Assembly: GCA_964631745.1 (NCBI GenBank)
Contig: CAZVWV010000177.1
Span: 1 to 5,561 of the forward strand
Direction: 5' to 3'
Source of the DNA: CAZVWV01 sp964631745
GTDB taxonomy: Bacteria; Bdellovibrionota_C; UBA2361; JBGSMV01
Length of the DNA: 5,561 nucleotides
Shown: positions 1-4,684 of the stretch, in pieces
Layout: each line of letters starts with the position of its first letter
How positions within the stretch are numbered: position 1 is the first letter of the stretch
Made by a program: the position numbers and the translations under genes
Notes under the pieces: generated by a model
Databases searched by the model: none
Told to the model about the DNA's origin: nothing
Seen by the model: only the letters and a program-made list of their open reading frames with translations

Positions 1-234
1 TCAGCCAAGGTTGCTGCGGCGAGCGATGAGCCGCTAGGCAAAGTGGCAGAGGAGCTTGGGGTTAGCGAGTCTGGCTTACGAAATTGGGTTAAGAAGTACG
101 GGAGCAGTGAGGCCCGCTCTGAAACAGCCCTAGAGGAGAAGCTAAAGGAGGCGGAAAAGGAGAATCGCAGACTTAGAATGGAGCTGGATATCTTAAAAAA
201 AGCCGCGGCCTACTTTGCCAAGAATCAGCTGTAG
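1..234 (+). CDS. IS3-family transposase OrfA, C-terminal part
   Basis: The frame is open from the first base, so the gene starts outside the window; 77 codons are visible. OrfA is the DNA-binding and regulatory part of IS3-family transposases, and binds the terminal repeats. The visible N-terminal part (KVAEELGVSESGLRNWVKKY) is the end of a helix-turn-helix of the HTH_Tnp_1 type. It is followed by a charged coiled coil with regularly spaced leucines (LEEKLKEAEKENRRLRMELD), the usual dimerising leucine zipper. Near its end it passes through an A7 tract (195-201), where some ribosomes should slip to frame -1 and make the OrfAB fusion. Ribosomes that do not slip stop at the TAG at 232. Confidence 0.9.
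   Translation, partial: SAKVAAASDEPLGKVAEELGVSESGLRNWVKKYGSSEARSETALEEKLKEAEKENRRLRMELDILKKAAAYFAKNQL
195..202 (+). promoter_or_regulatory. Programmed -1 ribosomal frameshift site (A7-G)
   Basis: Seven A residues followed by G lie in the orfA frame as TTA-AAA-AAA-G. Slipping back one base moves the ribosome into the orfB frame, which has been open since 177. IS3-family elements use A6G or A7-type slippery sites here. A GC-rich palindromic stretch (GCCGCGGC) directly follows and could help pausing. A purine-rich, Shine-Dalgarno-like stretch (AAGGAGGCGG, from 145) lies about 50 bases upstream, probably too far to stimulate slippage. Confidence 0.75.
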
Positions 235-1088
235 GATTCCAGCTGATTGAGGAGCTTAAAGGTCAGTATTCGATTAATGAGCTGTGCCTTAAGCTAAAAG
301 TTTCCCGTAATGGTTATTACGCTTGGAAAAGTAGGCCTAAATCAAAACGATCTGTGACCGACGATAAGTTGAAGGAGAGAATTTTGCAAATCTTTACGAA
401 ACATAAGAAGCGCTATGGTGCTCCTAGGATACACAATCAGCTTAAAAGAGAAGGTATTTGCTGCGGTCAAAAGAGGGTCGAAAGACTGATGCTGGAGCTT
501 AATCTCAGAGCCGAGGGGAAGAGACCCTTTAAGGTCACTACTAACTCAAAACATGATTACCTTGTAGCGCCTAATTTGCTTAACAGGTACTTCCAGGCTT
601 CGGGTCCCAATCAGGTCTGGACCGGTGATATTACTTACGTCCAAACAGCCGAAGGCTGGCTCTACCTGGCTGTTGTTATTGACCTCTACTCAAGAAAGGT
701 CATCGGTTGGGCTATGAGCGATAGAATCGGGACAAAGCTGGCTTGTGATGCCTTAAGAATGGCTCTCCTAACGAGGAAGCCACCCCCGGGGCTCATCTTC
801 CACTCGGATAGGGGTATTCAGTACGCCAGTCACCTCTTTCAGAAAGCCATCGCTAAAGCAGCTGCTACTCAAAGCATGAGCCGAAAAGGTGATTGCTGGG
901 ACAACGCCCCAACCGAAAGTTTCTTCGCCACTATCAAAAAAGAATTGATTCGAAACACCATCTACTGTACAAGAGGTAACGCTATGTCAGATATCTTTCG
1001 CTACATCGAAGGATACTACAACAATCTCAGGCTTCATTCGTTCTTAAACTACGCCTCTCCGGCTGAGTTCGAGAATATGGCAGCTTGA
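195..1088 (+). CDS. IS3-family transposase OrfB, DDE catalytic part, made by -1 frameshift from OrfA
   Basis: This is the catalytic part of the transposase; as OrfAB it cuts and joins the element ends. The frame is open from 177 to 1088, but the first ATG/GTG/TTG is the GTG at 354. That start would cut off the conserved N-terminal stretch (FQLIEELKGQYSINELCLKL, then SRNGYYAWK), so entry by frameshift at 195-201 is favoured. An HTH_21-like segment (KRYGAPRIHNQLKREG) comes before the integrase core. The catalytic residues are D at 627-629 (GDITYV), D at 807-809 (HSDRG) and E at 915-917 (PTESFF). There are 35 residues between the second D and the E, the DD(35)E spacing of this family. The C-terminus (YNNLRLHSFLNYASPAEFE) is typical. 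No internal stop is seen, so the right part of the element looks intact. Confidence 0.93.
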   Translation, partial: KKSRGLLCQESAVGFQLIEELKGQYSINELCLKLKVSRNGYYAWKSRPKSKRSVTDDKLKERILQIFTKHKKRYGAPRIHNQLKREGICCGQKRVERLMLELNLRAEGKRPFKVTTNSKHDYLVAPNLLNRYFQASGPNQVWTGDITYVQTAEGWLYLAVVIDLYSRKVIGWAMSDRIGTKLACDALRMALLTRKPPPGLIFHSDRGIQYASHLFQKAIAKAAATQSMSRKGDCWDNAPTESFFATIKKELIRNTIYCTRGNAMSDIFRYIEGYYNNLRLHSFLNYASPAEFENMAA

Positions 1089-1093
1089 GTACC

Positions 1094-1118
1094 TGTCAAC
1101 AAAAACGGGGGAAGTCCA
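1094..1118 (-). repeat. Right terminal inverted repeat of the IS3-family element
   Basis: Read on the minus strand from 1118, it begins TGGACTTCCCCCGTTTTTG and continues TTGACA, which fits IS3-family ends (5'-TGGACT...). It lies 5 bases after the orfB stop codon. The partner left repeat is outside the window. It also supplies the last six codons (plus part of a seventh) and the stop codon of the truncated ardC reading frame. Confidence 0.8.
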
Positions 1119-1662
1119 ATGCGTCTGGGCGCGGCATGTTTATAAGGTCAACATGCACATGATAACAGGCCGCATCATGTCCAAGTTGAATTTTTGGGCA
1201 GCCTTCAAAGCGTTTAATTACGTTCTCGCAATTTTCTAGTTTATCTTCCGGCCTTAGCTTTGAGAGCTCCGGGATCTTGTAATCAATGCCCTCTGATTGC
1301 TGAAGGTTAAAGACAACTGAGTATTTAAGAAAAAACCCTTTTTTTCTTCCTGTCTCTGTCTCTTCTCTTTCTACCTCACTCCAGTACACAACAGGCATGC
1401 CGTGCTCGCCCTTTCTAATGCGGCCGCCAAGCTTATTTATCTGCCGGATCGTTGCCCAAAATGGGGTGCTATAAGGAAGCATACCAAGAATAAATGCGTT
1501 TATTCCCTGGTAGGCTTTTTTAGTCACGATGTTTTTGGGCCTTACTCCTTCCGATTCGTAGCGCTTCCAAGGAAGGTGCCACGGCAGGGCCTCGTTTTCA
1601 TCGATAAAGCTAAGAACCTTATCGGTCACTATGTCGTATACGCTTTTTCTATCTTCTTTCAT
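1096..1662 (-). pseudogene. ardC: ArdC-like anti-restriction protein, 3' half removed by IS insertion
   Basis: ArdC proteins bind single-stranded DNA and protect incoming plasmid DNA from host restriction. The family has an N-terminal ssDNA-binding domain (DUF1738 type) and a C-terminal zincin-like metalloprotease domain, and is about 300 residues long. Here residues 1-181 are native and match the N-terminal domain: YDIVTDKVLSFID, LPWHLPWK, PKNIVTKKAYQGIN, then PFWATIRQINKLGGRIRKGE. The last native stretch, VHVDLINMPRPDA, is the part of the family that comes just before the HExxH protease helix. After A181 the codons run into the IS end, adding LDFPRFC and a stop at 1096-1098. The zinc-binding helix is therefore missing. 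The start at 1662 has a good ribosome site (AAAGG, 6 bases before ATG). The missing 3' half should lie left of the IS. Stable ssDNA binding by the fragment is possible but unproven. Confidence 0.88.
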
Positions 1663-1702
1663 AAGTCACCTTTAGTTTGTAGCGCCCCCTCACCAGAGAA
1701 TT

Positions 1703-1752
1703 TTTTTCCCTTTTGGGGGGCTCAACCGAGCCACCCCCCCAAAAGGGAAAAA
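1703..1752. repeat. Perfect 18-bp inverted repeat (long hairpin) upstream of ardC
   Basis: The arms 1703-1720 (TTTTTCCCTTTTGGGGGG) and 1735-1752 are perfectly complementary, around a 14-base loop that can pair 3 further bases (CTC with GAG). Neither strand ends in a U tract outside the stem, so it is not an ordinary intrinsic terminator. It lies 41 to 90 bases before the ardC start, between a terminator and the gene, exactly where the ardC promoter has to be. It may be a cruciform, a protein-binding dyad or a hairpin-dependent promoter. Confidence 0.8.
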
Positions 1753-1757
1753 GTTCT

Positions 1758-1786
1758 AAAAAAAATAGCCAAGCCAAAGCTTGGGC
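1758..1786 (-). terminator. Intrinsic terminator, minus strand, between abiE and ardC
   Basis: Read on the minus strand, a 6-bp stem (CCAAGC with GCTTGG, TTTG loop, plus one more G-C pair across a bulge) is followed by two or three bases and then eight T residues (1765 to 1758). It would stop transcription coming from abiEii, whose stop codon is about 208 bases upstream, before it reaches ardC. It implies that ardC has its own promoter in the roughly 95 bases between this site and its start. Confidence 0.55.
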
Positions 1787-1863
1787 AAGAAAGAATAAAG
1801 GCTGCCCCGAGCGGGCTGGGTGGAGGCACGTCAAAAGGCGTGACAGGGGGATCCGGGGCCCCT

Positions 1864-1913
1864 GGCGCGACTTTTGATTAAGTGCCGGAGCCCAGCCGTA
1901 TAGTGAGGGTCAA
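1864..1913 (+). repeat. 50-bp direct repeat, copy 1
   Basis: The stretch from GGCGCGACTTTT to GCGAGGGTCAA-like TAGTGAGGGTCAA matches 4494-4543 at 47 of 50 bases. The differences are at 1876 (G/C), 1882 (G/T) and 1904 (T/C). Homology stops abruptly on both sides. The two copies have the same orientation and lie 2630 bp apart, bracketing the abiE operon and the small zinc-knuckle membrane protein gene. It could be a recombination or integration site, or a conserved gene-start segment caught in a duplication. Confidence 0.85.
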
Positions 1914-2004
1914 GAAAGAAAAAGCTGGCCGCTATGCGGCACAAGAAAGGAAGTTAAATGAACTAAGAGAAAAACCCGACATTCACCCAATTTTTATTTC
2001 GTGA
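1882..2004 (+). pseudogene. Possible 5' fragment of an unknown gene cut off at the abiE module
   Basis: Directly after a TAA (1879-1881) a frame starts with GTG and reads PEPSRIVRVKK, then RYAAQERKLNELREKPDIH, ending at TGA 2002-2004. The charged, ordinary-looking composition resembles the start of a real protein rather than chance translation. It becomes abiEii antisense only at 1994, so the readable part ends almost exactly at the abiE boundary. The first ten codons lie in the 50-bp repeat, and the same frame (TTG PEPSRIARV) is kept in copy 2 before the sequence diverges. Against it: there is no Shine-Dalgarno before the GTG, and the fragment is short. Product unknown. Confidence 0.3.
1919..1940 (-). 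terminator. Weak hairpin plus T tract downstream of abiEii
   Basis: GCCGC-TAT-GCGGC (1928-1940) forms a 5-bp GC stem. On the minus strand it is followed after four bases by TTTTT (1923 to 1919). It lies about 55 bases after the abiEii stop and could be a first, leaky terminator for the operon. The short stem and the gap before the T tract make it doubtful. Confidence 0.3.
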
Positions 2005-2971
2005 GCTGTGCAACAACATGCTTCTGTTTCCAAAGAAGCATCGGCTGCTGCTTGATTCGGTGCTGCAGTTTCGCATCATTAGTTAGTAGCTCAGATTTAA
2101 TTTCACCGGTGTCTAAAAAAGAATCCAAAAACGCTTTTTCCTTATTTGAAAAATCTATAAGTCTTTCAATAGCCCCTGATATAATTTTTTCAATGTCGTG
2201 AGCTATGTCCTTTCTCTTATTTACCACTTCGCTATGACCTTGAAGGAGCGGTTCCAATTTTTCCTTGATCTCCCGCTTATCTAGCTTAAAGGTGCCTGTC
2301 TTGATTGTTCTTATGTCAGCCCGCCCGGATGCTACGTTACATATAAAGGCTATGCGAAAATCTTTTGCCTTTAAGAGCAATGGCTCCTTTGTCAGAATAC
2401 TTGCCGCGTCAAATGCATCGCGCGCAGCAAATCGAGATACTAGTGCTGCGAATTTGCCCGCTGCCAATTCTTCAAACGAAAGCGTGGGCACAAAAAGCTT
2501 CTCCCTAATATTATCGATCGGGGGGAAATTCGTTTCTTTACTTAGAATTCCATAAAGGGGCACTCTAGATACGTAATTAACATCTACTTCTAAGTTCTGC
2601 GCACTGCCAAAGGCACTGTCAAAACGTAAACGAAATTTTCCTCCCGCATGACTTGTCGGAACACGTTTTACGGAGCACCGTTCTCGTTCGCAAATTGCGC
2701 TTAGCGCGGCTTCAAATGTTTGACGCGCTTTTGGCAAATCCTTTACCGAAGAAACCCCAATAAAATTAAGGTCGATGTCCACGGAGAGTCTTGGAAGATC
2801 TAAGTATAAGAGATTAAGCGCAGTCCCACCTTTAAGAAGCCACCAGTTCTTTATAGTTTCATGGTGATTTAACGCTCTTAAGATCGAGGTCAAAACCAAG
2901 ACTTTCTCTAAAACCCCGCGTTCAAATCCAGTTAACGCCGCAAGCTTTTCTATAAGAGCTTTTTCAGGCAT
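1994..2971 (-). CDS. abiEii: AbiEii-type nucleotidyltransferase toxin (type IV toxin-antitoxin system)
   Basis: This 325-residue protein belongs to the AbiEii/DUF1814 nucleotidyltransferase family. In characterised systems the toxin halts growth, and family members transfer nucleotides to RNA targets; the pair causes abortive phage infection and stabilises plasmids. Visible motifs are LLKGGTALNL (residues 45-54) followed by LSVDIDL, with D65 and D67 as probable metal ligands. LEVDVNY follows, with D130 as the likely third acidic residue, then KFAALVSRFAARDAFD (173-188) with K173, R184 and D185, matching the conserved downstream motif. The C-terminal half is a helical extension. The length is normal for the family and no key residue is obviously lost. 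The start is two bases after the abiEi stop, with GGAAGG nine bases before the ATG, inside the end of abiEi. This means tight co-transcription and probable translational coupling. Confidence 0.92.
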   Translation of the reverse strand: MPEKALIEKLAALTGFERGVLEKVLVLTSILRALNHHETIKNWWLLKGGTALNLLYLDLPRLSVDIDLNFIGVSSVKDLPKARQTFEAALSAICERERCSVKRVPTSHAGGKFRLRFDSAFGSAQNLEVDVNYVSRVPLYGILSKETNFPPIDNIREKLFVPTLSFEELAAGKFAALVSRFAARDAFDAASILTKEPLLLKAKDFRIAFICNVASGRADIRTIKTGTFKLDKREIKEKLEPLLQGHSEVVNKRKDIAHDIEKIISGAIERLIDFSNKEKAFLDSFLDTGEIKSELLTNDAKLQHRIKQQPMLLWKQKHVVAQLTK

Positions 2972-2973
2972 TT

Positions 2974-3780
2974 CTACAATCCTTCCCAGTCATTCTCAAT
3001 TAGGCTTTCGGGCACTATAAGGTTCCATCGGGGGAAAAACCGTCCCCTCCTCTTTTCGCGTCTTAAAAAATATACTTTGGACTTTGGGGCGAGCTTTTGA
3101 AGTCGAATAAGCAAAGGCTCAGGAACCGCGAGTGCTTTCTTTCTTTGTTCAAGGAAAAATCCCACTCGTGCTGCAACGGTAGGACGACCAAGAATTTTTA
3201 GATATTGCTCTAAGTAATCAAATCTAAGTCCGGCAATAGAAGCGCAACTCCTCCACACTTCATCTACACCTCCCGCTAACTCTGGACGGTCAAGTACGTC
3301 CACCAATGTTCGCTCAATGGAGGTGTAGCGAATTTCAATATTTTGGCGCTCAGCGCTTTCAGTCCAACGCGACTGAAATTGTTTGGTTGTTACTGCCGGC
3401 CTCGGACGGACGGGCTGAAATAGCATGTTCTCAAAAATTAATTCTTTAGTAGATGAGAGCGTCAAATATGTCACTTTACGAAAGGCGCTCTGAGCCACTC
3501 CATGTAGTTCAAGCGCAGTGTGGTGCGAGAGTAGAGAATCAGGGGCAAGTCGACTACAAAGCGCAAACTTATCGACTGACAGTTGTTTCTCACCTTCAAT
3601 CAAGTGTACATACACACCCCGCTTAACCTGTTTTATTCTTCCCTGTTGGGTCCAACGGTAAAGGTGTGCATTAATAGTATTTACGCTGGCTCGCTTATTT
3701 CTTATCTTTAAAACATGCGCGAGATCAGAGCGCGAAAAAACTGGATGTAATGCGAGAAATTGCTCAGGGCTTAGTTGCAT
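2974..3780 (-). CDS. abiEi: AbiEi-type antitoxin and transcriptional repressor
   Basis: This 268-residue protein is first in the operon. AbiEi antitoxins have an N-terminal winged helix-turn-helix and a larger C-terminal domain. The N-terminal domain represses their own promoter by binding inverted repeats, and both domains take part in autoregulation. The family neutralises the toxin without a stable complex (type IV). Here residues about 3-60 form the winged-helix part (FSRSDLAHVLKI, then INAHLYRWTQQGRIKQVKRG, then VYVHL). Then comes a typical AbiEi region (LLSHHTALELHGVAQSAF around 103-120) and the C-terminal domain. The start at 3780 has only a weak purine stretch (AATAAAGAT) before it and a leader of about 15 bases from the predicted promoter. 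That suits low expression of a self-repressed operon. Assignment rests on domain layout, gene order and the AbiEii partner. Confidence 0.85.
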   Translation of the reverse strand: MQLSPEQFLALHPVFSRSDLAHVLKIRNKRASVNTINAHLYRWTQQGRIKQVKRGVYVHLIEGEKQLSVDKFALCSRLAPDSLLSHHTALELHGVAQSAFRKVTYLTLSSTKELIFENMLFQPVRPRPAVTTKQFQSRWTESAERQNIEIRYTSIERTLVDVLDRPELAGGVDEVWRSCASIAGLRFDYLEQYLKILGRPTVAARVGFFLEQRKKALAVPEPLLIRLQKLAPKSKVYFLRREKRRGRFFPRWNLIVPESLIENDWEGL

Positions 3781-3790
3781 ATCTTTATTC

Positions 3791-3830
3791 TAACAGTTAG
3801 TATACTAACAGTTATAGTAAAATAATGCAA
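3791..3830 (-). promoter_or_regulatory. abiE promoter with overlapping dyad operator
   Basis: On the minus strand TTGCAT (3830-3825), a 17-base spacer and TAGTAT (3807-3802) form a fair sigma-70 promoter about 20 bases before the abiEi ATG. Overlapping the -10 is a perfect 14-bp palindrome, GTTAGTATACTAAC (3796-3809). With one mismatched pair this extends to a 24-bp dyad (3791-3814). The same stretch can be read as two direct copies of CTAACAGTTA, 15 bp apart (3790-3799 and 3805-3814). AbiEi proteins are known to bind inverted repeats in their own promoter, so this is the expected autoregulation site. Confidence 0.7.
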
Positions 3831-4003
3831 CAGATTTCGAGCTACAGTTTATAATTATGCCTCTAAATATAATATAATTATCTCGCCTCACCTTAATTGA
3901 CTCCCGACAAGCACCGGCCTTCACGGGAAAAGTCTCGAATCTTCCCAAATAGCTTAAAAAATATCTCAAAAATAGCGCTACACATGGCTTTGAAACAAAA
4001 AGC

Positions 4004-4031
4004 GTCACAAAATCTATATATTATTTGTGAC
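4004..4031. repeat. Inverted repeat GTCACAAA-N12-TTTGTGAC
   Basis: Perfect 8-bp arms (4004-4011 and 4024-4031) flank an AT-rich 12-base centre (ATCTATATATTA). Further GTGAC/TCAC copies follow at 4038-4043 and 4055-4059. The shape suits an operator for a dimeric regulator. It is not a standard CRP site, because the half-site spacing is wrong. Binding partner unknown. Confidence 0.45.
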
Positions 4032-4129
4032 AAGTTATTTCACAGATTCTTAGAGTGACCATACACTTAGAGCAAATCTCCCTTGGCTAACATAAAGGGC
4101 TGCTCTGCGAAAAATCTAGGTCGATGTCC

Positions 4130-4183
4130 GTTGACACAAAGATAACTTTTGTCAACAACAGTGCCACTTTGAGGCCTATCCTG
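4130..4183 (+). repeat. Inverted repeat followed by a nic-like CTATCCTG motif (possible transfer origin)
   Basis: GTTGACACAAAG (4130-4141) pairs with CTTTTGTCAAC (4146-4156) over 11 bp with a single bulged C and a 4-base loop. Twenty bases later CTATCCTG (4176-4183) matches the core around the nick site of IncP/MOBP origins (YATCCTG). In the well-studied origins the repeat is closer to the nick and the base after the core is usually a pyrimidine; here it is G. No relaxase gene is in the window. The hairpin is clear; the transfer-origin reading is weak. Confidence 0.25.
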
Positions 4184-4232
4184 GCGGTACCCTTAATGAG
4201 ACATTTTCCTTCAATGCGCCACAACATAAAGT

Positions 4233-4511
4233 ATGAGCAAGGGAAGTTCGTGCCCTGTGTGCAAAGCACATCTAGTCGAGTCAAAACGGCTCTCAATACT
4301 CTTTCATTTTGATAATATTGCCGATCTTCCTATATTGCTTCTTCTGGTTGCCCTCTTTGGAATTGTTTTTAAGAACTCCTTTGACGAAACAGTGCTCTTT
4401 TTTCTTCTTGCCGTAATACCTTTTGTGTTTCGCGCTCGAACGCGCACCGTGTGCGGCAATTGTGAGGCCGAGGTCCCGACTGCTAAGATCGAAGGCGCGA
4501 CTTTTCATTAA
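4233..4511 (+). CDS. Small two-helix membrane protein with paired CxxC zinc knuckles, function unknown
   Basis: The 92-residue product starts with CPVC (residues 7-10), has two hydrophobic helices (about 32-46, LPILLLLVALFGIVF; and 53-66, VLFFLLAVIPFVF), and then CGNC (74-77). With both ends on the same side of the membrane, the four cysteines could form one zinc ribbon, probably cytoplasmic given the Arg/Lys-rich flank (RARTRT) after helix 2. I do not recognise a named family. A stop codon at 4227-4229 in the same frame fixes the start region at the ATG 4233. The ribosome site is poor (ACATAAAGT). The last five codons (GATFH) fall in the 50-bp repeat, so the original C-terminus may have been replaced. 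It lies in the bracketed module with abiE but is transcribed divergently. Confidence 0.65.
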   Translation: MSKGSSCPVCKAHLVESKRLSILFHFDNIADLPILLLLVALFGIVFKNSFDETVLFFLLAVIPFVFRARTRTVCGNCEAEVPTAKIEGATFH

Positions 4512-4543
4512 TTGCCGGAGCCCAGCCGTATAGCGAGGGTCAA
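4494..4543 (+). repeat. 50-bp direct repeat, copy 2
   Basis: It matches 1864-1913 at 47 of 50 bases in the same orientation. It covers the last codons and stop of the zinc-knuckle gene and the intergenic bases after it. The equivalent of the copy 1 GTG is TTG at 4512. Flanking sequences on both sides are unlike those of copy 1. Confidence 0.85.
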
Positions 4544-4584
4544 CATGAATGGAAGCGCCTCAGATTTCACCGAGCTTTCCATTT

Positions 4585-4610
4585 CTGTGTGCCTCTATAG
4601 AGGCACACAG
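4585..4610. promoter_or_regulatory. Perfect 26-bp palindrome, candidate operator 1
   Basis: The half-site CTGTGTGCCTCTA is followed by its exact reverse complement. The stretch TATAGAGGCACAC in the right half recurs in the second site 74 bp downstream. It lies 148 bases before the start of the winged-helix gene at 4758, which is a natural candidate for the binding protein. As RNA it could form a 26-nt hairpin, but no U tract follows, so terminator use is unlikely. Confidence 0.7.
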
Positions 4611-4658
4611 TTTCTAGGATTTTTGAAGGCGTGTGATATTGTTTTCAGATACTTTACC

Positions 4659-4684
4659 GAGTGTGACTGTATAGAGGCACACTC
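4659..4684. promoter_or_regulatory. Imperfect 26-bp palindrome, candidate operator 2
   Basis: It has the same length and the same right half (TATAGAGGCACAC) as the site at 4585-4610, with 11 of 13 base pairs symmetrical. The outer bases differ (GAGTGTG...CACACTC). Its centre is 74 bp from that of site 1, close to seven helical turns, so two bound dimers would face the same side of the DNA. A -10-like TATAGA lies in the centre, but I see no matching -35. A further dyad follows: GTGTGG (4698-4703) with CCACAC (4730-4735), and a small GGCTG/CAGCC hairpin at 4702-4715. Confidence 0.65.

Larger units (their letters stand above)
1..1118 (+). mobile_element. IS3-family insertion sequence, right-hand part (left end outside window)
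   Basis: The stretch holds the end of an orfA helix-turn-helix/leucine-zipper protein, a -1 frameshift site, a full DDE-type orfB and a right terminal repeat. On the minus strand the end reads TGGACTTCCCCCG, the usual TG-start and C-rich end of IS3-family elements. The boundary at 1118/1119 is supported independently: the minus-strand ardC frame is recognisable up to 1119 and becomes IS sequence after it. OrfB wording such as VAPNLLNRYF and WTGDITYV resembles the IS3 subgroup, but the exact subgroup is a judgement from memory. The left end and target duplication are outside the window. Confidence 0.93.
1663..1993. other. Hairpin-rich intergenic region between ardC and abiE
   Basis: No convincing full gene lies in these 331 bases. 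From left to right they hold the ardC ribosome site, a long hairpin (1703-1752), a minus-strand terminator (1758-1786), several short dyads (GCCCCGAGCGGGC at 1803-1815, CACG...GCGTG around 1827-1843, GGGGCCCC at 1856-1863), the first 50-bp direct repeat (1864-1913) and a possible gene fragment (1882-2004). Reading frames crossing the region are low-complexity, and I treat them as chance. Many dyads next to an anti-restriction gene would suit a transfer-origin leading region, but I see no recognisable nick site here. Confidence 0.6.
3818..4232. other. Intergenic region between abiE and the zinc-knuckle membrane protein gene
   Basis: About 415 bases separate the divergent abiEi and the gene at 4233. 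The first 180 bases are AT-rich and I see nothing in them beyond the abiE promoter. Two inverted repeats follow (4004-4031 and 4130-4156). Reading frames here (minus 4008-3805, minus 4296-4087, plus 4124-4312) have no family features or ribosome sites, and I do not accept them as genes. I cannot pick out a clear promoter for the gene at 4233: TTGACA at 4131-4136 lacks a -10 at the right distance. Confidence 0.5.

Noticed and set aside
1649..1834. Minus-strand frame of 61 codons through the hairpin
   Set aside because: It overlaps the ardC start and terminator. The peptide is only a translation of the inverted repeat.
1402..1881. Plus-strand reading frame of 159 codons across ardC and the hairpin region
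   Set aside because: Its first half is antisense to ardC, whose family match is clear, and the rest runs through the hairpin and low-complexity Gly/Ser codons. It has no family motif.
1890..1916. Resemblance of the repeat (minus strand ACCCTCACTATACGG) to T3/T7 phage promoters
   Set aside because: Copy 2 has a base change inside the supposed core, the +1 region does not fit, and no phage RNA polymerase is in sight. Probably chance.
2001..2555. Plus-strand frames at 2001-2201 and 2265-2555
   Set aside because: They are antisense shadows of abiEii, which has full family motifs.
3805..4008. Minus-strand frame of 67 codons upstream of abiEi
   Set aside because: It overlaps the abiE promoter, has no ribosome site or recognisable motif, and lies in AT-rich DNA.
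4028..4044. CRP site (TGTGA...TCACA)
   Set aside because: The half-sites are separated by about nine bases rather than the required six.
4087..4312. Frames on both strands (4124-4312 plus, 4087-4296 minus)
   Set aside because: They overlap each other and the zinc-knuckle gene. Neither has a ribosome site or domain features, and the region holds an inverted repeat.
4293..4508. Minus-strand frame of 71 codons
   Set aside because: It is antisense to the zinc-knuckle membrane protein gene and has no family features.
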